In this document: positions 12,801 through 24,800 of the stretch, piece by piece | Numbering within the stretch: position 1 is the stretch's first letter | How the letters are laid out: every line of letters starts with the position of its first letter | From: Acanthaster planci | Lineage: Eukaryota; Echinodermata; Asteroidea; Valvatida; Acanthasteridae | Assembly: GCF_001949145.1 (NCBI RefSeq) | Contig: NW_019091440.1 | Location: forward strand, 457,463-521,462 | Length of the DNA stretch: 64,000 nucleotides | Direction of reading: 5' to 3' | Position numbers and translations under genes: made by a program | The notes under the pieces: generated by a model | The model's input: the letters and a program-made list of their open reading frames with translations, nothing else | What the model was told of the DNA's origin: nothing | Database searches by the model: none

Positions 12801-15800
12801 ACTTGTTGATTTTTCAATGATATCAGAAATCATAAAACTGCAACCCAAGCACAAGTGTAACCTGTTCATATGTAGGTAATCTTACATTAGTAAAAATGTG
12901 ATCTACAGTGTACTTGTATGTACGTGTAATTTCAATATACATAGCACTTCTACGGTGTACATGCACTGTTCTTGCACTGGCCCCACATGCCCAACAGATG
13001 GCAGCAAACAAGGCCTCCATGCTTTCAGTGTAACGTGAGCACTCGTCTCTATACACTGGATAGGCAGCACGGCAGTAACTGCCAGCGTGAATTGACGTGA
13101 CTGCGCAGCCATCTTAGGATATTCAATACAATGGCCTCCAACTTCAGTCCATTCACTAAAGTGCATTTATGCACGGCGCTAAAGCCCGTGACTTGGAAAA
13201 TGTCATTGTATTGAACAGCCTAAGATGGCCGAGCAGTCGCTTCAATTCGCAGAGCAGAGTTGCCTATCCAGTGTATAGAGATCAGTGAGTGTGGGGGGTG
13301 TAAACCATGTAATATACAGGCTATGTGCCATTAGCGGGTTTTCAAGAATGTACATGTACACGTATGCATGTACAGTGCATGTCGTGCAGCTTTTTCATGG
13401 GTTTCACATCCCACGGTAAAACGTACTGCATGCATGCATGTGATTGTCATTGGCGGTAGAAGGGGGGAGGGTCAGTGGCCTCCCACTTTTTCAGCTGGGG
13501 GCATGCCCTATAACGGGCCGGACCTTAATAATGGATGTCTGATGGTCTCACGACTGACTTCCTCCCACTCTGAAAATCATTCTGCTGCTGTCGGTACCTG
13601 TTTCTTTTCACACACATACACAAACAGTCACACTGCAGGCTCTGCACTCCTTCCCAAACTGTCCTCAGTTTGGGGACCCCCTGATAATGCTGTGTACGGT
13701 TTTCATTATCCTGTAACCATGGCAACAGGAGTTGTGGGATATCAGGGGACAAGGGGGGTCAGGGAGGGAGGAAGTGACTGATGATACCGGTGAGAATTGA
13801 GATGATGAAGTCAAGGTGATAGAACCAGCCCAGCTGTCAAACTGCTGTGGATCGTGAGGAAACGAGACAGGCTATTAGACTGTCTGAACTCCCAACGAAG
13901 CGACAGTGAGGTGTCTGTATCTTATAAAATGAATCAACTGTCAAATCTGCATGCCTGGGAAGAACGCCATGGATTAGTGAAGCTATTACTTGAAGCAATA
14001 CGTTAGCTGCAACAGGTTTCTTGTCTTTCTGCCTGGGGTAATGTACACATTTTGCACTCTCCGAGCGCTCTTCTGAAAAACTTCTCATTAAGAGGTTTTG
14101 TGCTTCAAAAATCCAACAACGAAGTTACATGTACCGGTAGTTAAGGCTACCTAAGGGGGGGTATGCATGTGTTACATAAGACATTGGAAAAAGGCAGAAA
14201 CATTCATGCTGTTCCATACATCAGGGACAGGTGTTAATTAGCTAGTCAGCTGTAATAGATTAACAGACAGTATTTTGTAAGTCCAGCCAAACCAAGCGCC
14301 AGCCAAACCACTTAGTGCCGGGTGACCCCATATGGGGCACATTCTTCTGATCCACACAGCGGGGCGGCCTTATTTGGGGACTGGAATGACTGCTATGAGT
14401 CACCATAGGCTGTAATCCGCCTATTGTGAAGTACAATGGCATGCGGTACCGCAGCGCTCTCGGCCAGCCTGGCTGACGAACTTATCGCCCAGCCTGCCCA
14501 TTGTTTTTCGTTCCTGGCAGGGCTGAGGGCAAACAAAGAAGCTGTTATGTAACACCATAATAAACATAACCGTTGCGTTTTTTTTTAATAAAGTATGGTG
14601 AATATGAATGTCAAAATCAAAATCATAAAGCACCGCCCGGCAGCCTGTAATTTAAGAGAGTTTTTTACCCGGTGATAAGTGATTAACAATACCTTAATCA
14701 GGTGATTGATAGCAACCACCCTAGACCCGATCAATCAATTTAATGACAAATCCAAGATTAACCAGCAGCCAGACAAATCGATCATATCGTGTTTATTTCA
14801 TGTTTTTATCTGGGAACCATGTCAATAACGTGGTAAGACTTTTCTCCTTGACTGGGAATTGACTCTTCGGAAGTGACAGGTCACCGCATGTTCATATACA
14901 CGCTTGTACATAGTCTCATGAGTGCCAGAACATGTGTCTATTCCCCCAGGCTGGAACATCAAGTATGATACACTGAATCACCCATCGAAACAGCAACATG
15001 CATCAACTACAATTATGCGTGCTTTGTGGCATAAAGATTCCAGTGTGTTGCTGTGCTCCGGGGTTGAACTGTTGAACCCTTGTCACCACTATTACGGAAA
15101 TGTGATGCAAGGAATGTACAACAAAATACAAGGCCGGTTAGGGGCTGAATGATGAACCGGGAGTTTCTGATTGTGGCTAGGGCTAAGGCTTACTGTCCTG
15201 TTGTGTATTCAGTAATAGGCCACAGCCAGAGAAATAAGGCCTATGTTAGACACGTTAAAACATGTGATGGAATGTGGATTATTCCAGTCTTAAACAATAC
15301 AAGTAAACCAACATACATGTACACGCATCACAAAACCACAGAGACAATACACAAACATTTCAAATCTACATGAACTACACGTACGCACATTGCTCAAACA
15401 CAGCCTTGTACCCCATTTTCGTCTACACTTTACGTGTGTAACGAACATGTAACAGTACAAATCTTATGCTTTGGAAGACACTATCAAGCACGGAGAAATG
15501 TTTACGGTGTTTCCGATTTCTTTGCAATTGATCCCGATTCCTAGTCTGGAATCCCAATTCCATTTGGAATTGACTCCATAGTTCCCTTTCATAATGGAAA
15601 AAAACAAAGCTACAGTTGGATTCTGTGTATGCAATCTCTCTTAAACAATGGAATACACCTGTCAAAATGCAAGAAGAAAGACATGCCCTTACTCTGTCAC
15701 ACACCAGATGGTACTGTGTTTAAAAACCTCTTCAGAACGCGCTCAATATTATTGGGTGCTGTCTGGACTTGAGTCTTTAAGAACAAAAATTGTATCTGCA

Positions 15801-18800
15801 GGGTATTGACTTCTCAGTAAAATAAAACTGGATTCATAATTACAATTTCAACTTTGCAATCAGCTTTTGATGTTAGTTTCTATACACTACAAGTTCAATA
15901 TCATGAAAGCAGATGGACAATGAGCTTCTTTCTATCTTACCTTTGTTGCTCTCCATGTCGTCTTGGGTCAGGCTGATGTTCCTGCTGATTCGCTTACGTT
16001 CGTGCTTCTCCTCTGCCGCCGCCTCTCCGTTCACCTCCGGCTCCGCCTCCTCCTGGGGCAAGCCGACTGCCAATTCCTCTGTCGTCACCTGAGGAAACGG
16101 AGAGGAGCAAGAGTTTACTCATAAATAACGCTCCTCTGAAATATGCCGGCATTTGCACTTTAACGAAGCCATGGCTATGATAGAGAGCTAATGTACATGT
16201 AGGCATGCTCTAAACACTGATTCCCCAACTGTGTTCAAGGTGCATTGCAGTATGAGATGTAAGACACTTGGGCGACCACAGGCATGGTCATGCTGGAAAT
16301 CCAGACAGAAAAATCACACATTAGTGCAATGTCGCGCATCAGTTCTTCACTCCATCCGTAATATGGAGTGACAGAGCACAAAGGCTCTGTTAAATTTGCA
16401 ACTCCATTCAATGAGACGGATGTTCGAGCACATATGCTCGTTTTGCCGTATTGTCACATTGCTGTGTTGCTTCACACGTACGGTACAACTTGCCCATTTT
16501 TGAAGAAACTTATATTCTGGCACCTTTCATTCACTCTGATCTGTTATCATTGCTGTTGCCTTCCGGGAATTAGTCAAAGATGGCTAGAGGCTAGCGTAAA
16601 ATTTAAAAGTCCACTGACCCCCAAGTCGGTATTTTTTCCCAATTAAGCACTCCTTCCATGTAGGGTGACCCATGGACAATGAAGGCAGGTGCTGGATTGC
16701 TACGAGTGCACGTACATGTACAGTGCATATACCTCCTTCTGAATAGTCATCATGCACACGAGTGAATTATGCCGCTCGCTTGTTTAACAAGGCATGCAAG
16801 CTAAAATGTGACTCAGTGCGACCTGCCCGGTCAGGGATTGGTCCGCTGAGGGAAACATGAAGGACAGGTTGGGATATGACAAATAAATGTATGGAAAGAA
16901 TGCCCCTGGATAATTTCGTTGGTAACAGACTGATATACTGGAAGGATTTTCACAATTACTCCTGTTCTATCAAATTGCGGTGGCAGTAAGTTAGGGCCTT
17001 AAACTCTTAATGCTTTTTGTTCTTTGGAAATGTCCCTCTATCCAAGAGATTTCTTTTGAAATTTGGGCGTTGCAAGGATCAGGTAAAGCCATGTGTTGCC
17101 ATGGTAATAGACTGACAACTCTACAACTTGCCTTTTCATGGAGTAATGTGAAATAAAAACTCAATTTAGTTGACAATCAAAAAGTAATCATACATGATAT
17201 ACATGTATGTTGTGAAGAAGGATCTTGCTACCCTAGTATCTGTTAATCTTGGTAGTTTTCCAACATTGCTGCCTCCACAACAGTGCCCAACAGGATTGCT
17301 TTTTGTGAAACAAATTTTGACCATCACATGGAAAAAACAAAATGCAACAAAGTTTATAAGAGTAAACCATGAGTTCCAGTTACAATTTCTAGTCAAACAG
17401 TTAAAGTGCCAATTTAATAAAAGTACACATGTATCTGCCCGAAGCTGAAGTGTACCCCCAATCGGCGATAGAAAGACAGGTGGTTACAAGCGGGTTCTTG
17501 CAAGTGTTCTACGTGTACGCAAAGACCATACAAGCTGGAATAAATTAGTTACGCGTACTCAGCGTGCTCCATGTCCAATGCAGTGAGTACCCAAAAAACA
17601 CCCTCTTTTGTTCCGTTCAGAGCGGATATATTTTAAACAACGAAATTTAAGGGAGAAAACCATGAGTTCTGGTTACAATTTCTAGTCAAATTGTTAGAGT
17701 GCCAATTCATTAGAAGTATACATTTTACAGGTCTTCCAAACCACACGGGTCATGCGTAAAAATCTCTTTGCCTGACTTTGATTACTCAGGACGTTCAGCA
17801 AAATAGCTTAACCCTCCTATCCTACATGTTAGTCACTCTTTGGGTCACTTGGCGAACACCTCAAAGAAGCACAGCTGTGTCATGTTGTGCACTGCACCAA
17901 CATGCAAGAGAGTGACCTTGGGCACTTGTGCATATTTGTGCTGTAAAACTAACGGAGGCTTAATTAAAGGACAGAAAAATCACCAGATACTTTGTCTTAA
18001 AATTACAGAAGTTGTTCCAAAAAGTTACAGGGCCTGAAGCTTTTGATCTTCTCAGCGGGACTCTCCTCAGTATAGTAAGGAAAGAAAACCTTGCATTTCC
18101 ACAGGCAATCTACACTATATGGGTCATTCCACGAAGTTCGGGCACAGTTTGTGACGGCGTCCCTTGTTACATCAGTGAAAATAAATATCTTTTTTCCCTG
18201 CATGTGGATTCTAAATTGACAATGTTCTAAATCTTGCTAGGTTCTTGTAGTGGCGTGCTTCATCTTTGCTGAATAATGACTTAATCTGTTGTACTGTGAA
18301 AATAAAGGGCAATAAAAGTTACCGATGTAACAAGGGGCGCCGTCACAAACTGTGCCCGAACTTCATGGCATGACCCATATACCGGTACGTACATGTACCA
18401 AAATTCAATGAGGTGCTGTCATGCATAATCTACATACGTATAACCATATCAATGCAACAAAAATGCACCAACTGATTTTGCCACCTGTGTATTGTGCACT
18501 TGAGTCAGGCTGGCATAGTGTTTCTTTCCTCGCCTTCCACCTCTGGGGACCTGGGTTCGAATCTGGCTCGGTCCACATGTGGATTGGTTTCCAGTCTCTA
18601 CCCGAATTCGTGGGTTTTCCCTTAAACATTTATGCAGGGTTTTCCTCCCACCTCTAAAACTGAACATTTCTTCATTATCTTTTTCACTCATTATCATCCT
18701 ATAATTGGGGCTAAATGTGCTGTCGGATGATCAGTTATAAATACAAAATAAAAATATATAAACTAGATAAACACCATGTCATATATAACCCTAATGCTCT

Positions 18801-21800
18801 GAACTTTGCATTTTCTTGCTGTTTAATTAAAGAATTAGGGGTTATAACGGCGCCCTCTTGCATTCAGGCACACGGCCAGTGGGCTCTTACCTTTGATGCT
18901 GCGATTTCTTCTTCCAACACTGGCTCCTCTGTCTGCATATCCTCCTCTGTCCCCTCCTCGATCAGGACGTAAGCTTCACTCTCATTGGACACTCTGGCCA
19001 CGTCGGGTTCGCTCATCATGTACTCCTTGATCAACTGCGACAGGAGGAAAGAAGCAAGGATAAGAATGCCGGCCATGAGGTCCCCTGTCGATGTCACGCG
19101 TCAGCTCATTAGCTCTCATAGGAAGCAATCATGTCGGCTTTCTAGATATGGACGATCCCAAAGTCCCAGCCCAATGCTGGGGTTTTGTTGTAATTCACTT
19201 ATTTGGTAAGCGCGACAACAATGGAGATCTTCACAGAGATTTGCATGAACTGAGTGCTCCAATCCATATGTTTAGGTACAGTTTGGTTTAAAGTGTACTG
19301 TTGACTCGTGCTTCAAGTTACTTGCAAGAAAGACCACAGTGCACATCTGTGGACTTTGTACAATGGGTAAAGATACAGTACATATTCACCTGTACGAAAG
19401 TCAACTCACGAAGTTCACTGTATGTTGGAGGTTTTAAAAATGAACCATTATTTTCAGTTGTAGGTTCTTTTAGGAACAAACGTAATGTCTACAGTCAAAT
19501 AAGCCAGGTGCTGCCATTGAAGTGACAGCCTTCGTTGGACCCTTGCACAGTCTGGATCGAAGTACCAGACCAAGATGGCAGAAGTATGAAAATCCTATTA
19601 AACTTGTGCTCATATAACCAAATAACAAATTCATCTCTTAGTCTGGTATCCACAAGAGTTGCACAAGATCTTCACATTCCACATGTAAATTAGACTCTGA
19701 CAAGTCAGTTTACATGTTGAAAACCAATCACTGGCAACAATTCCATCTAACACCATCTGTTCAGCTGTAGATGTAACCTTGAAATAAAATCAATTCAAGC
19801 TGAACATTTTTCCCACGCACAGAACAAGTAAGAATGCCAGAAGAAACCACTGCCTGAGGGCTCCTTTGAGAATGATGCACTGAGGTCCAAAGTTCATCAA
19901 CGAGTCCTTCATGCACTTGTCTTGAGATAGGGGCCACTTTGAAGGAACCTATCACACAAGCAGTCCGGGGAAGCATTAAGATGATTGTTTAGTGCAGGGA
20001 TGTCCAATAGGCCACTCTAGAAAATGCTGAATACTGCTTCCACAGGCCACAATAAGCATTTTCAGATCTGTCAAATTTCTCTCAAGAGGATCATTTTACA
20101 AGAATCCACTTCTCAAGCTGCCCAATTCACTAATGGGCAAACTGTTACATGTACATCTCCCTGGAATTCTCACTCTCGATCTCCATCACCTGTGTAATTC
20201 ACATGCACTGCGGGGAGAAGCACCTCCTGCTGCTCCATGGGTTATAGCAACTCACATCTTTCTTTTTTTTTTAATTTAAAATGTCGGGTCTGTTTCTGAT
20301 GCTGTCACGTCTTCACTCATTTACAGATTAGAGTCCCAGGGTGCACAGCTGTGAAGGAATTCCGAGTCAGTAGCTAGGCAACCAGTGTCCATGGCAACCA
20401 AGTCCAGAGTGATATTAAGTAACTGCAGGTGTCTATCAAATACTGCTGCAGTGCATTAATGGCAAGAGACATGACAGCAGTCTGATGCCAGGGATATGCA
20501 GAAAAGTCTTTATGCTAACACAGCATAACTATACTTTGAGAATGAGACAAAATGGCCACTGTGACAGCCTGCCTACACAGAGAGAATTTCCAACCTGCAG
20601 CTCGTTTCTGGTTTTTCCAGTGCACTGATTCACAACAATAGGGCAATCCTGCACGCAGGATTTGTATCCGACACGTGCGTGCATTTATCAAAACAAGGCG
20701 CAATTGATAAATCAAGGGGACTTGAAACAACGAAGGGAAACAACCTCCAAGGTACATGTATTTATCTGAGATTTATCTGAGAAACAGGATACAAGGTGTA
20801 GGGACATCCTGCAGTAGAGGGATGTGTGCCAGGGCCGGGCCTTTCTTACGTCCTGTGGACGTCTCTGGGCCAAGTCATTTCTCAGAGAAAGTTGCTGAAA
20901 GCATGTTGGTTAGCTTGACAAATCGAGCGCAAATCTGCTTAAATGTGTTAAGCACAAACGGTAGCGTCTGTGGTTTGTTTATAATACCTGCATGGACAAG
21001 AAGCGATAAACAATGGACTGCTTCATTAACCCTAACACTCCTCAATCCTTCACCTGTCGAAGGACTGAGGAGTGTTAGGGTTAAAACACACAAGATGGCT
21101 TCTTCCTAAAAATGTAATAATTACACAGACACTCCAGAAACCTTCCCCATTGAAGGATTTAAGACTGTAAGGGTCAAAATGAAAAAGTGGTCCGTAGAGA
21201 TTAGACAAATTCTTTTCAATCTTAGTATATAGAGCTGCATGGACAGAAAGTATGTACGTCATGTACGCACTGCTTGTACATAAACATGACATGCATATCG
21301 GTACACGTGTACACCTGCTCAGAGTTGGTGTGTGTGTATCTTAGTCCAATAACTCATTCACCGTGCACTGCCTCTTTGACAACTTGTCCATCTGCTATAA
21401 CCCTTACAACTATTACAATTCCTCAATACATATTCATGAGGGATCGCCAAACTCTCATTGGCACATTCACGGTCACGCGTCAGTCGCTATTTTTGCTCGG
21501 GGAACTAACATTTGACTGTCCAACCTCAAACCGCGACATGGGTAACTGCAGAAATTAGGGGTCGATTTTTTTTTCATTTCCCTTGTCACATCTGACACAT
21601 GATTTTGTAACTTCACAACACATATTTTCTAACTTTCAAGAGTGATGAATTAAAGCAAATTACCCGCCAAACAAATAGTCATAGTTTGAAATCAATTCCG
21701 GCAATATTTCCATGTCAAATAACAAAGGTCAGATGTAACGGGGAGAGAAAAATGTAGTACCAGTATACTGTCTGCACCTGGACTTTTGTTAGAACTACAC

Positions 21801-24800
21801 GTACCAGTACATATACATGCACATGAACATGTATGTCCACCAGCATGTGCAAAGGTGGGTGCTTACACTAGTGCAACTGTTCCCTTTTTGGGCGTTTCAA
21901 TTCTTTTAATCTCGGTGCAAAATGGGCCAAGACCATTCAGCCATGATTCACCACACATTAGGCTACTGTCCACTGAACAGGGGCTATCATGATTTCCAAT
22001 TCAATTTCCTTTGTTTTCCAAGGCCAGGCATCATCTGCATAAAATGCAGACAAAAATATTGATACAAAGCCCAGTCTAATATTTACAAACTGTGTGACAA
22101 CACACGATATGTTCCACATGTATACCGTATGTTTCTAATTTACAAGGAGCCAGCATCTTACTATTCAATTTACAGGGCATGGTACTTGATCACATCTCAA
22201 TGACCAGCACATCTATTCTACTAACCGTGCGCAATAGTCAATTTATTGCATCTGATGTGTTCATATACACACAACCAAGGCTGCAGCTCATTTTGTCCAC
22301 TAAATGCTACTAACTGCTGGTAGTTCCTTCAAAGTTGTCCACGGTGTTTACCTGTTTTAAACCTGCCAATACTCCTTCGTCATCGGAGCCATCATGGCTG
22401 ACGCTCCTAGTTTTATCAGATCTTGATCCTGCATCATGCTTCACCATATCAAAGTATTCAATTTCTACTTTTCTGCTGTTGGATGTCTTCATGAAAAAAA
22501 AAATCCAAACTCCCGAACTTCTCGGTCTGCTGATGAGTAAAACTTGGTCAGGAACTCCTACTCAGAGTCCAGGCTTCAATCCGGGAAGATCTATCCTCGC
22601 AACTCCCAAATTCAAAGTTAATGTGCAACAAACCTTGCTGGCAGAGGTATTAGAGAAAGTCGCCGTCCGAACAATATGGCAGAGGTAGGCCTGGATCAAA
22701 CCGGTTCCCCAAACTGAAACCTGTGCAGACAAAGTCACACACCCACTCTGAATTGGGCTTAGCCCTGACTGCCTCAATGTGTGTCAGCCAAATAGCTTTC
22801 AGCAACCATGTTCCACCTGAGCAGAGCTATTGTCCTCAGACAATAACAGATCTGGGGGGGTGTTAGCCTGGGCCCTCCCAATGCCACAGCAGAGCTCCTG
22901 GAAAGTGCAACCACCAAAGGCTACATGAACGTCTGCCTGGCACACAATGGGGGTTCTAAGCGGAGAGCTTCTCAGTCTCTGAGCTCCAGGACAATAAAAG
23001 ACAGCCTTCAGTGTTAAATCCTGAATTTGCTTGGCTCTTTGCTCACTGTGTGGAGTCTTATCAACAATCCCCCTTTTCCATAAAATCTGGGGACAGACAA
23101 GGACATTTATGCCCCTTTAGAATGAAAGAGTTTGTTTATCGATGCACACTGGGCTGTTGTACATGTCTTTACCAATATACATGTACAGCAATCTTTCAAA
23201 TTTGCTGAGGGACGCTACAGCCATTGATTACAGTCATAATGCTGCTTTTCTTGTTATTGTGCAAGAGGTTTGTCAGAACCAAGTCTATGTTGACAAAACT
23301 CAGATCACTAGGCTATTGAGGTGCTAAAGCAAACAGGTTCATACCCTAATAATACTGAGCTTTCTCAATAAGGTCCAATCGTGGCAATCGTGACAAACTA
23401 CTGTACGAGATGAATCTGCATGTATTGTGCGCAAATGCCAAAGAAAACAAAATGAAAAAACAAGGACCTTCCTATTTTATTTACTCAACCACCGTGGAGG
23501 GACAAGAACGTTTTCTCCAACAGCGGTTGAGAGTGAGCATAATAGTTACAAAACAATCTATAGCGCCCAAGTGACCTGACTAGTACTGCAACTTCTGAAA
23601 GAATTATTACTGGGTTAGTGAAAATCACTTGTCCGTTCCAAGCTCATTAATCACAGCTAGGACTGAGAAGGACTCCGGAACAAGAGCCCAAAAAGGCACT
23701 GACACTGGATTACACTCCAAGCAAACAATCGTCGGCAGGTGACAGAGTTCTGAAGACCCAAATTTTGACAATAATTGATCATGGTATGATCGGTGTTCTT
23801 CACGTGTAAGTTCTACAGTTTAAACACAGCGGGACAGATACAAATACTGACATGTGGGAGGGGAGGGGAGAGAAAGCCTTCCCCTGGGTCTCAGAGCCCA
23901 CTTAGGGGACTCCAATTTTGCAGAGTTCAGGTCTAGTGCAATTCTGCGCATACATGTAAATCTACATTGCACAAAGTACAATGTGGAAGGTTCCTTTTCC
24001 ATAGTACAGTGGAACGCCGCTATAACGAACACAACAGGGTCCACGCTAAATGTTCGGTACAGGGGTCTTTCAGTATAGCGAAATTAACTGCCGAATGTTT
24101 CGTTGCCATGGTGAATAGTGCCCTCTCGTGTCTAACTGAAGGGCACCCTCTTGTGATACTATGATTCGCTATTTTCGTGATGTTTTGCCGTTGCATTTAC
24201 GTTTGAGGTTACTAGAAATGTATCTGTTAATTATTTTTTATTTTTATTAAATCTTGAATTACAAACTTGATATTTAGTTTATCCTAAAAGTCATGAAGCT
24301 ACCACTCAGGATCAATCTCTGATGCATGCTATGGCAAATCTCGGTTGATTTGCAACTGCATGATGTTCGGTAGGTTTTGTGCACAAAATACATGTATTGG
24401 GAGCCAAGGACAATGTTCGGTACAGCCGAATGTTCGGTATAGCGGTGTTCAGTATAGCGATATTCCACTGTAACTGCAAGCACTTTTTGGAAACTTTTCC
24501 ATGAAGAAGTTTTTTTGATCTGAGGTAAAATATTCCAGGATGTGAAATGTAGCACCCAGATTTTTTTTTTTCACTTGGCAGCCAGATTTTAAAACTTGGT
24601 GGCTAGTCCTTGAACGAGACAAGCAGAACTTATAGTGGGCTGCTGGGCTATTCACATGGGTTGAGAAACACTGGTTTGGGGTTGAGAAACACTGGTTTGG
24701 GGTTGAGAAACACTGGTTTGGGGTTGAGAAACACTGGTTTGGGGTTGAGAAACACTGGTTTGGGGTTGAGAAACACTGGTTTGGGGTTGAGAAACACTGG

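Larger units (their letters stand above)
3855..15940 (-). other. About 12-kb intron of the minus-strand gene
   Basis: Between the exons at 3854 and 15941. I see no further exon. It contains a 59-bp palindrome (9,498), a foldback element (13,040-13,291) and dispersed ACATGT motifs; the remainder is unremarkable AT-rich sequence. Confidence 0.6.
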
